Assembly (NCBI GenBank): GCA_021786815.1
Contig: JAJYMR010000112.1
Coordinates: 1-5,175 of the forward strand
Length of the DNA stretch: 5,175 nt
Origin: Deltaproteobacteria bacterium
Lineage (GTDB): Bacteria > Desulfobacterota > Binatia > Binatales > Binataceae
Direction: 5' to 3'
The number at the start of each line of letters is the position of its first letter. The first letter of the stretch is position 1. The position numbers and the translations under genes were made by a program. Shown in pieces: positions 1-5,175 of the stretch. Under the pieces are notes generated by a model, which saw only the letters and a list, made by a program, of their open reading frames with translations, was not told the DNA's origin and made no database searches.

Positions 1-407
1 GTCACAGTCGCGGCAGGCCACGCATCGTTATCCGCGTCGCTTACGTCCGTGATCTGCAACGTCGAAGTGGAGCCGGAATCCGCGTAGAAGACGCCCTGCC
101 CGTTGTTGGCTTTGAAGCCAATCGTGCCGGTCGTGCTGATCGTAAAGTTAGAAAGCTCGTTCGCTTCGCCGCTTTCTGTGTTGACCGAATTGCCACTGGT
201 CGCCGAGGACAGCGTGTATGTTCCGTTTGAGAGGCTGCCGAGCTGTGCGGTGAATTCGCCGCTGCCGTTGTTCGTCAGAGTGACGCTCTGCCCGGTATTG
301 CCGAACGTGTAATGGGTTATTGTGTCCGCGTGGGCCGCCGACGCGAGCATGAAAAACCCCGCCGCCGCCAGCGATGCTATTGAGGCCAACAGATTTGTCC
401 GACGCAT
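1..407 (-). CDS. Secreted Ser/Thr/Asn/Gly-rich protein, C-terminus outside window
   Basis: Partial gene: it starts at 407 and stays open for 135 codons to the window edge. The start is supported by AGGAG (420-416), 8 bases upstream of ATG. Residues 1-27 form a classical Sec signal peptide: MRRTN, a hydrophobic core (about 6-22), then ASAAHA with likely signal peptidase I cleavage after A27, before DTITHYTFG. The visible mature part has no Cys and is rich in Thr, Ser, Asn and Gly with alternating hydrophobic residues, suggesting a beta-sandwich or adhesin-like fold outside the cytoplasm. An Asp-rich stretch near the visible end (ITDVSDADNDAW) could bind calcium, which is speculative. I do not recognise the family. 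A PEP-CTERM or other anchoring signal could sit in the missing C-terminus. It lies 108 bp downstream of the phosphodiesterase gene on the same strand, so it may have its own promoter or be read from the operon. The reading frame and secretion are well supported; the function is unknown. Confidence 0.85.
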   Translation of the reverse strand, partial: MRRTNLLASIASLAAAGFFMLASAAHADTITHYTFGNTGQSVTLTNNGSGEFTAQLGSLSNGTYTLSSATSGNSVNTESGEANELSNFTISTTGTIGFKANNGQGVFYADSGSTSTLQITDVSDADNDAWPAATV

Positions 408-415
408 TCCGTTCT

Positions 416-420
416 CTCCT
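416..420 (-). promoter_or_regulatory. Ribosome binding site of the secreted protein gene
   Basis: On the minus strand AGGAG sits 8 bases before the ATG at 407, within TTTAAGGAGAG. It is the best Shine-Dalgarno match in the window and decides the start of the partial gene at the left edge. Confidence 0.75.
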
Positions 421-427
421 TAAATGA

Positions 428-453
428 CGGATCGCACGTTCTCCGTGCGTCCG
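428..453 (-). promoter_or_regulatory. Hairpin in the leader of the secreted protein gene
   Basis: The minus strand can form a stem CGGA-CGCACG / CGTGCG-(A)-TCCG: ten base pairs with a single bulged A and a five-base loop (GAGAA). It ends 7 bases before the ribosome binding site. No clean U-run follows (TCATTTAAGG), so an ordinary intrinsic terminator is unlikely. A leader structure that affects translation or mRNA stability fits better. The dyad is seen directly; its role is inferred. Confidence 0.4.
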
Positions 454-486
454 AATTTACTGCCATTGCGAGTCTTTTGGAACGTC

Positions 487-512
487 AAAATTCACCTGAA
501 AGTCAGGATTTT
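487..512 (-). terminator. Weak terminator-like dyad after the phosphodiesterase gene
   Basis: Just past the phosphodiesterase stop codon (518-516) the minus strand reads AAAAT-CCTGA-CTT-TCAGG-TGA-ATTTT. The core stem is only five pairs with a three-base loop, flanked by A- and T-rich arms that can pair around a three-base bulge. It resembles a weak bidirectional Rho-independent terminator. The stem is short and the T-run is only four bases, so partial read-through into the secreted protein gene is possible. It could equally be a protein-binding dyad. Confidence 0.3.
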
Positions 513-515
513 GCA

Positions 516-1685
516 TCATCTAGGCACGGGGGCTCCGGAGATTACCCCAGCGCTTGTTAACATCAGGGAGCAAACGTCGGTAATTTCCTGCACGTCGCTG
601 CCCACCTCCTCGGACGACATAAACGCCGCGTAGGAGTGCGGCGCGTCGGGATGAAACCCGTGCATCCCCTTGGCCGCGTTGACACCCATGAAGCTCGGCG
701 CAATCACCACGCCCTGCTCGGTGAGGAAGATTTCCTCGCCGTAGCGACGGTCGGGAAACCAGGCCCGAAGCGACCTGAGGTCCTCCTCGCCGAGCCAGCG
801 TCCGCGGCGCTCCCGGGCAAGGCGCTCGACGACCGCCTCGCGCGCGCCCGGCGAGAAAAACCAGAAGCGCGCCATCGTCGAATCGAGCAGCACCAGGTAA
901 TCGCGCGGAGCCGAAAACGGCAGACCCTCGAGAATCGCCTTCACGTCGAGCGTCGCGACGGTTGGCGCCATTCCGTGATCCGCGAACACGCAAAGCCGCA
1001 CCCGCTCGTAGTTGCGCGCAGCCTCGGCGTGCAGCTCGGACAGCATCTCCGAGTAACCGTCGAGAAACCGCGCGACGGCGGCGGGATTGTCGGCGTTCTC
1101 GTGCAAAAACGCGTCGATCTGCGCCAGATACAAAAAGTATACTTTCTTTTCACGCCGGCTAAGTTCGCGGCGCATCATCGCGGCGAGAGTGCGGTCGTCG
1201 CCCTGATGGTAGCAGTAGGCCGCGTAGGGCACGCGATGCTCCGTCAGTGAATCGAATATCGATTTCACTCCCGGGATTCCGCCGGGTTGATAGATGTCGC
1301 GCTTCTCGCAGATGTCGAGGCTCGGCAGATAGCGAAGCGGCACTCCGTAGAGCTGGAAATAACCCTCGAATCCGTTCGCGCGCCGCGCTATCCGCTTGAC
1401 CGCGTGCCGGACGTAGCGATTCTCGGTCAGCGCCGGCGGCATCGCGCAAACCCACGACAGACGCTTGAACGGAGACGAGCCGTTCGCCGCGTGAAAAAGC
1501 GTAAGGCGGCCGTGCTGCTCGGGATAAAGTCCCGTCAGGATCGACGGTATCGCGGCCGTGCTATAGCCGAGCACGCTGCGAAGCCGCCGGCGATAGGGCG
1601 CGATCGATTCGAGGAACGGATGCGACTTGACCCATTCCCATCCGAGCGCGTCTATCAGGACGAAGATATTGGCCTCGGACTCCAT
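516..1685 (-). CDS. Alkaline phosphatase superfamily phosphodiesterase/phosphatase
   Basis: Likely a two-metal phosphohydrolase of the type I phosphodiesterase/nucleotide pyrophosphatase group, 389 residues. All expected metal-site elements are visible in order: D12 (VLIDALGW), a nucleophile segment YSTAAIPSILTG (S42 or T43) followed by LYPEQHG, D191 and H195 (QIDAFLHE), D236-H237 (FADHGM), and H342 (GMHGFHPD). The start at 1685 shares one base with the methyltransferase stop (TGATG) and has AGGA a few bases upstream. A longer reading from 1718 adds 11 residues but lies inside the methyltransferase gene and is disfavoured. The N-terminus enters directly into the first beta-strand (NIFVLID) with no signal peptide or membrane segment, so it should be cytoplasmic, unlike many secreted relatives. 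Its position at the end of a glycosyltransferase operon suggests a substrate such as a nucleotide sugar, sugar phosphate or lipid phosphate intermediate. The superfamily also includes sulfatases and phosphotransferases, so substrate and exact reaction remain open. Confidence 0.87.
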   Translation of the reverse strand: MESEANIFVLIDALGWEWVKSHPFLESIAPYRRRLRSVLGYSTAAIPSILTGLYPEQHGRLTLFHAANGSSPFKRLSWVCAMPPALTENRYVRHAVKRIARRANGFEGYFQLYGVPLRYLPSLDICEKRDIYQPGGIPGVKSIFDSLTEHRVPYAAYCYHQGDDRTLAAMMRRELSRREKKVYFLYLAQIDAFLHENADNPAAVARFLDGYSEMLSELHAEAARNYERVRLCVFADHGMAPTVATLDVKAILEGLPFSAPRDYLVLLDSTMARFWFFSPGAREAVVERLARERRGRWLGEEDLRSLRAWFPDRRYGEEIFLTEQGVVIAPSFMGVNAAKGMHGFHPDAPHSYAAFMSSEEVGSDVQEITDVCSLMLTSAGVISGAPVPR

Positions 1686-2512
1686 CAGGGCTTCCTGGCG
1701 ACGACCAGCAGACCGCATCCGCGCCTTGTCGGCGTGTGGTTTTCGAGAAAGCTGAGCGTGAGCAGAAACGGCAGTGAGGCCGCGAAAACGAGAGGATTGG
1801 GCTTGCTGTCGCCCATCACGAAAAACAGATCATGAGCAAGCGTCCCGAACGGCCCGTAGGTCCATCGAATCTTCGTCGGCTCTAGTCCCACCTCGCTGAG
1901 CAGGCGGCTTATTCCCTCGGGACTGTAACCGGGCCGCACGTGCCCGATATCCGCGGGCGTGAAGCCGATTCGCCGCTCGCGCCACGCAACCAGCCTGAGA
2001 TGACGGCGTTGCGGAACGGAGGGAAAGGTGAGAATCAGCCGTCCGCCCGGCTTGAGCGCGCGAGCGAGCGACTCGACCGCACTGCGGTCGTCGCGGATAT
2101 GTTCGAGCACGTCGCAGTTTACGATCAAGTCGTATCGCGAACGCTCATCGAGCCTGGTCAGGTCACCGAGCTCGAATTGCACATTGGCAAGTCCGAGAGC
2201 CCGCGCCGCGCTGCGGCATCGCTGAACGCGGTCCTGCTCGATGTCGATGCCCTTCAGCGTCCATCCGGGCCTGAGCCGCGCGAAATGCAGCGCCAGGTCG
2301 CCCCGGCCGGTTCCCGCGTCGAGCATCGTTACGTTGCGCTCAGGCATGTCGAGCGCGGCGATTTCCCGCAGCACATGATAAAGCCGGATTCTCCCGGGAA
2401 TATGGATCTCACCGAGCAGCCGATAGCCCAGCCGTCGCAGCGCCGACGGTTCCGCCACCGCCTTCTCGATTCCGAAGTATCTCGCGGTACAAGTTGTCAA
2501 TTGAACACCCAT
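1685..2512 (-). CDS. Class I SAM-dependent methyltransferase
   Basis: A 275-residue Rossmann-fold methyltransferase of the Methyltransf_11/25 type. The SAM-binding glycine-rich loop is MLDAGTGRGDLAL (63-75). The acidic end of strand 2 is GIDIE (88-92), with an adenine-contact acidic residue in GDLTRL (D117). The post-II motif VNCDVLEHI is at 131-139 and strand 5 follows KPGGRLILTFPS (154-165). After the core comes GHVRPGYSPEGISRLL (190-205), typical of the group, then a hydrophobic segment (about 240-257) near the C-terminus that could rest on the membrane. The frame is open up to 2776, but those upstream codons overlap the glycosyltransferase 2 gene and encode low-quality Arg/Ser-rich sequence. 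ATG at 2512 lies 46 bp after that gene's stop, with a weak TGGA site five bases upstream. By context it probably methylates a sugar or lipid-linked glycan, but small-molecule or quinone-type substrates cannot be excluded from sequence. Confidence 0.88.
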   Translation of the reverse strand: MGVQLTTCTARYFGIEKAVAEPSALRRLGYRLLGEIHIPGRIRLYHVLREIAALDMPERNVTMLDAGTGRGDLALHFARLRPGWTLKGIDIEQDRVQRCRSAARALGLANVQFELGDLTRLDERSRYDLIVNCDVLEHIRDDRSAVESLARALKPGGRLILTFPSVPQRRHLRLVAWRERRIGFTPADIGHVRPGYSPEGISRLLSEVGLEPTKIRWTYGPFGTLAHDLFFVMGDSKPNPLVFAASLPFLLTLSFLENHTPTRRGCGLLVVARKP

Positions 2513-2558
2513 TGCATTCCAGAAAATCGCGTTATTGCCTATGAGCTGAGGAGCGCGT

Positions 2559-3707
2559 TCAGTCCCCTTCCGAGCCGCGAGGCTGCCAGACGACCGGCAC
2601 CTGTCCCCGGAAAAATTGCCATAGTCCAACCGTTTGCGCCCAAGTGAGTTCGACGAACCGATAGGCCAGCGTGGCCGCTCCGCCTGCCGAGAGCCCGACA
2701 GCGCCCGCGAGCGCGAGCAGAGCGAACAGCACTTCGCTCGCAAGCGCGCTCTGATAGAAATGCCCGGACGGCGCAAGCGCGATAGTCGTGCCGAGCAGCA
2801 GCAGGAGAATGAGGGCGGTGAGCCAGCGCAGGAACTTATGCGAGGTCACCACGAAGGCGGACCGCCACGCGCCCCTTCGCAGCATCACCGGCATCATCGC
2901 GAAGTACACCCTCGCCGCCTGCGAAACCATCCGCACCTGCCTGCGAAACTCGTTGCCGATATCGAATTCCTCGAAGCATACGGCGCCGGGCGCAAGGATC
3001 GCGTCAAAGCCCTCGCTTCCGATCATCATCGGATGGAGGAAATCGTTGATGAGGGCGGGGTCGTGCTCGCGCCAGAGCCGCCGGCGCATCGCATAGATCG
3101 CACCGTCGGCCGTCGCGATAGTTCCAATCTTCGACTCCAGTTGCTTGAGCATCTGCTCGTAGCGCTGGTAGGCCGACCCGAGCGAACCGTCGGGGTAGCG
3201 GGTGCATCCTGTAACCAGCCCAATCCTCGGATCGGCGAACGGGCGTGCGAGTTCGCGCAACGTATCGGCGGCAAAAAAAGTGTTCGCATCCGTGAAGGCC
3301 AGAAGGTCCCCGCGAGCCATCGGCACGGCCGTATTGATGGCAACGCCCTTGCCGCTCCTCGCCGGGAGTTCGACCATCCGCACCCGATCGCCGGCGAGTT
3401 CGCGCACCACGTCGGCGGTTCGATCGGTGCTGCCGTCGGAGACGATTATGATCTCGCTCGGACCGGGATAATCGCTCGCAAGGAAGTTGCGCACTTTCTC
3501 GGCGATCACCCCCTCCTCGTTGTATGCTGCGACGAGCACGGAAATCGAAGGCCATGCGGCCGAATCGGCGCCGCCCGCCGCGGACTTGTCAGCCGTGTCG
3601 GGACGCGACGCGGCCGCCAACAGGATCAGGATGAGCGGAAAGACGAAGTACGCGTAGGCAAGCAGCGCGCAGCCAGCGGCGAAGATTATTTCCAGCGTAG
3701 TCGTCAT
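2559..3707 (-). CDS. Membrane-anchored family 2 glycosyltransferase
   Basis: A 382-residue inverting GT-A glycosyltransferase, similar in layout to cellulose synthase-like and poly-N-acetylglucosamine synthase-like enzymes. It has an N-terminal membrane segment (about 5-33), a cytoplasmic catalytic domain and two hydrophobic helices near the C-terminus (about 294-312 and 322-345). Catalytic features: SVLVAAYNEE (57-66), VSDGSTDRT (89-97, nucleotide-binding Asp), TDAN (139-142) at the DXD position, TADGAIYAMRR (199-209), ND at 221-222 where the acceptor-site base usually lies in an ED pair, and RRQVRM (255-260) at the Q-x-x-R-W position. The start at 3707 gives an ATGA overlap with the upstream glycosyltransferase stop and has GGAG eight bases upstream. 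An earlier ATG at 3743 would add 12 residues and is less likely. It probably transfers a sugar from a nucleotide donor to a lipid or growing glycan at the inner membrane face. The donor and whether it is processive are unknown. Confidence 0.9.
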   Translation of the reverse strand: MTTTLEIIFAAGCALLAYAYFVFPLILILLAAASRPDTADKSAAGGADSAAWPSISVLVAAYNEEGVIAEKVRNFLASDYPGPSEIIIVSDGSTDRTADVVRELAGDRVRMVELPARSGKGVAINTAVPMARGDLLAFTDANTFFAADTLRELARPFADPRIGLVTGCTRYPDGSLGSAYQRYEQMLKQLESKIGTIATADGAIYAMRRRLWREHDPALINDFLHPMMIGSEGFDAILAPGAVCFEEFDIGNEFRRQVRMVSQAARVYFAMMPVMLRRGAWRSAFVVTSHKFLRWLTALILLLLLGTTIALAPSGHFYQSALASEVLFALLALAGAVGLSAGGAATLAYRFVELTWAQTVGLWQFFRGQVPVVWQPRGSEGD

Positions 3708-4948
3708 TCGGCCGACTCCGATACCTTTCCCGAAGCCGCGCACCCTTTACGCGCGATATCGTAATCGGGCGTCGGCGATACCCGCGGTTTGCGGGCCGCA
3801 AGGTCGCGATAAAGTGCAACGGTTTTTTCCATCTGGGTCCTAAGCGTGAACTCGCGCTCGACCCACGCCCTGCCGTTCGTGGCAAGCCACAAGCCCAGAG
3901 ATTCGTCGTCGAGAATCCTCTCTATCGCGCGTGCGAGCGCCGCCGGGTCGGCGGGTGGAACCAGGAGTCCCGTTTTTCCGTCGATTACCACCTCTGGCGT
4001 GCCGTCCACGCCAGTGGCGACAATCGGACGGGCCGCGGCGAGAGCCTCGACCGCGACCAGCGGCAGGCCTTCGTAGAGCGATGGCAACACGACCAGATCG
4101 CATGCCGCAAAAAGGCCCTGGGCGTCGGAACGAAACCCGAGAAAACGAACCCGCTCGGCGATACCCGCGGCTTTGGCTTGCCCTTCGAGTTCCTCGCGCA
4201 AGGGACCGTCACCGGCCAGGAGTGCGACCAGCCTGGGCCGATGCGGAATGATAAGACGCAGGGCCTGCAGCAAGAACGCGTGGCCCTTCTGCTCATGTAA
4301 CCGGCCCATGACCAGTATCGCCTGCTCGTCGCCGAGTCCGAGTTCCTTGCGCGCTCGTTCGCGCTCGGGCGCGCAGGCGGGACGAAAGTGCGCGAGGTCG
4401 CGTCCGTTATGAATCACCGTGATTTTGCCGGGCGAAATCCCTTTGCGCTCGCGAAGATGAGATGCCGCGGCGTCGGAGACCGCGATATAGCGATCGACGA
4501 AGCCAGCAGTTAAAAGACGGTCAATCCAGAACTGGTCTTTCAGCGGCTTGCCGAATCGCCAGGCCTCGGGGCCGTGGCATGTTTCCACGATCGCACGCAC
4601 GCCCATCAGTCGCGCGACGGGCGCGGCCCTGAGAGTCGCGGCAAACATATGACAATGCACAACGTCGGGGCGCGCGGCTCTGATAATCCGGGCGAACCTT
4701 GCCAGCGCGCGAAGATCGAACGGAGAAAACGGCTCGACATGGACCGTTTCGACTCCGAAAGCAACAAGCTGTGAAGACATGTTGCGCACCAGGGCGTCCG
4801 GTGCGGCCAGAATCGGACGAATCCCGAAGTCGCGCATGGAGACGAGTATCGAAAGCGCGTGCTCTTCGACACCGCCATGCGCATCGCTCGGCAGATAATG
4901 AAGAATGCGGATTTGCTGTGTGGCGGCTCGATGTTCGCTCGACGTCAT
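3704..4948 (-). CDS. Family 4 (GT-B) glycosyltransferase
   Basis: A 414-residue retaining glycosyltransferase with the two-lobed GT-B fold. The N-lobe holds ILHYLPSDAHGGVEEHAL (15-32) with the Gly-Gly-x-Glu-x-His acceptor-side loop, PDVVHCHMF (94-102) and a GT4-type VSDAAASHL (157-165). The linker region has VIHNGRD (178-184). The C-lobe has MGRLHEQKGHAFLL (214-227) with the donor-phosphate Arg/Lys pair (R216, K221), AGDGPL (245-250), and the EX7E motif in EGLPLVAVE (E293, E301), followed by GTPEVVIDGKTGLLV (316-330). No signal peptide or membrane helix is seen, so it is cytoplasmic, perhaps peripheral on the membrane. The last 25 or so residues look like a disordered tail. An in-frame stop at 4978-4976 and no other nearby start make 4948 the only reasonable start, although no Shine-Dalgarno site is properly spaced. 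It is the first gene of the run and its stop overlaps the next start (ATGA). Sugar donor and acceptor cannot be read from sequence. Confidence 0.92.
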   Translation of the reverse strand: MTSSEHRAATQQIRILHYLPSDAHGGVEEHALSILVSMRDFGIRPILAAPDALVRNMSSQLVAFGVETVHVEPFSPFDLRALARFARIIRAARPDVVHCHMFAATLRAAPVARLMGVRAIVETCHGPEAWRFGKPLKDQFWIDRLLTAGFVDRYIAVSDAAASHLRERKGISPGKITVIHNGRDLAHFRPACAPERERARKELGLGDEQAILVMGRLHEQKGHAFLLQALRLIIPHRPRLVALLAGDGPLREELEGQAKAAGIAERVRFLGFRSDAQGLFAACDLVVLPSLYEGLPLVAVEALAAARPIVATGVDGTPEVVIDGKTGLLVPPADPAALARAIERILDDESLGLWLATNGRAWVEREFTLRTQMEKTVALYRDLAARKPRVSPTPDYDIARKGCAASGKVSESAE

Positions 4949-5175
4949 TCCAAAAAAACCGGCGGGCCGCGACGCTTAAACTCATTTGGCCCTCTCGTGA
5001 GTCGAGATCGCCCACCGATAATCAAAGATACATAACCCACTTCGGAATGCTGCGCACAAAAGTAGTGCATCCAGATGGCCATAATCGCGTTAGGAATTTA
5101 CCCGAGAGGTCTCGCGCAGGGGGACTATTTAACCGACCACCAGAGCCTCGGGTTCGCATGCAGTACCGATCACAA
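4949..5175. other. Non-coding region upstream of the glycan gene run
   Basis: About 227 bases with no convincing gene. It holds a T7 run on the minus strand (4958-4952) next to the first start codon, small inverted repeats at 4993-5007 (TCTCG/CGAGA, five-base loop) and 5103-5114 (CGAGA/TCTCG, two-base centre), and an A/T-richer patch around 5015-5060 where a promoter could lie. The sequence CCTCTCG occurs in opposite orientation at 4991-4997 and 5103-5109. On the minus strand the last 45 bases are open with a TAA at 5131-5129 and could be the end of an upstream gene, but 14 codons are too few to decide. Confidence 0.5.
5030..5059 (-). promoter_or_regulatory. Candidate sigma-70-like promoter for the operon
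   Basis: Minus strand TTGTGC (5059-5054) and TTATGT (5035-5030) are separated by 18 bases, giving a weak -35/-10 pair in the most A/T-rich part of the upstream region. Transcription would start about 75 bases before the first glycosyltransferase ATG. Both boxes depart from consensus and other pairings nearby are possible, so this is only a candidate. Confidence 0.25.

Noticed and set aside
424..633. A 69-codon plus-strand open frame over the gap and the end of the phosphodiesterase gene.
   Set aside because: It overlaps the real coding sequence, has no ribosome binding site and no recognisable features.
636..1835. Two long plus-strand open frames (636-1250 and 1287-1835) opposite the phosphodiesterase.
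   Set aside because: Both are Arg-rich with no domain, and both lie across a gene with a complete metal-binding site on the minus strand.
1940..2647. A 235-codon plus-strand open frame opposite the methyltransferase.
   Set aside because: It runs across the methyltransferase start and the gap before it, has no recognisable motif, and mirrors the codon bias of the true gene.
2513..2776. An 88-codon upstream extension of the methyltransferase frame.
   Set aside because: It overlaps the coding end of the family 2 glycosyltransferase by more than 200 bases and encodes Arg/Ser-rich sequence unlike any methyltransferase N-terminus. ATG at 2512 fits the family length.
2634..3764. A 376-codon open frame on the plus strand opposite the family 2 glycosyltransferase.
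   Set aside because: It is a shadow of the high-GC codon pattern of the real gene. The translation is rich in Arg, His, Glu and Gln with no recognisable domain, while the opposite strand has full glycosyltransferase motifs.
4959..4970. A GC-rich block before the T7 run as an intrinsic terminator.
   Set aside because: The only pairing is CGGC/GCCG with a two-base loop, or three pairs with a four-base loop. This is too weak for a terminator call.
5129..5173. A possible 14-codon C-terminal tail of an upstream minus-strand gene, ending at TAA 5131-5129 and followed by a small dyad.
   Set aside because: The tail (VIGTACEPEALVVG) reads plausibly, but this length is easily open by chance. It cannot be called a gene without the sequence beyond the edge.
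5047..5175. A plus-strand open frame starting at ATG 5047 and running off the right edge.
   Set aside because: The 43 visible codons are Arg- and Pro-rich, there is no good ribosome binding site, and it lies over the candidate promoter. Sequence to the right would be needed to reconsider it.

Overview
The window looks like a piece of a bacterial chromosome of moderately high GC (about 60% by eye) from a Gram-negative-type organism. The membrane-anchored glycosyltransferase, the Sec signal peptide and the G/C-rich third positions fit proteobacterial-like or deep-branching soil and sediment lineages, but the sequence gives no firm taxonomic marker. All supported genes lie on the minus strand and are transcribed from right to left.

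Right edge (about 4949-5175): a non-coding stretch with small inverted repeats and a weak candidate promoter for the downstream genes. The last 45 bases may hold the tail of another gene, but this cannot be judged.

Centre (4948 to 516): a tight four-gene run. In transcription order it holds a soluble GT-B retaining glycosyltransferase (family 4), a membrane-anchored GT-A glycosyltransferase (family 2), a class I SAM-dependent methyltransferase and a metal-dependent phosphodiesterase/phosphatase of the alkaline phosphatase superfamily. The first two genes are joined by an ATGA overlap, a 46-bp gap follows, and the last two are joined by a TGATG overlap, so this is almost certainly one operon. 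Together they look like a cassette that builds and modifies a glycan or glycolipid: two sugar transfers, a methyl cap, and a cytoplasmic hydrolase for a phosphate mono- or diester. The actual product cannot be read from the sequence.

Left edge (515 to 1): a 108-bp gap with two small hairpins, then the start of a secreted protein with a clear signal peptide and good ribosome binding site. Its mature part is rich in Ser, Thr, Asn and Gly and runs off the window. It could be a surface or matrix protein linked to the glycan genes, or an unrelated neighbour.

No tRNA, rRNA, CRISPR array, insertion sequence or phage gene was seen. The most interesting features are the grouping of a signal-less phosphodiesterase with two glycosyltransferases and a methyltransferase, and the lack of a ribosome binding site on the first gene of the run.
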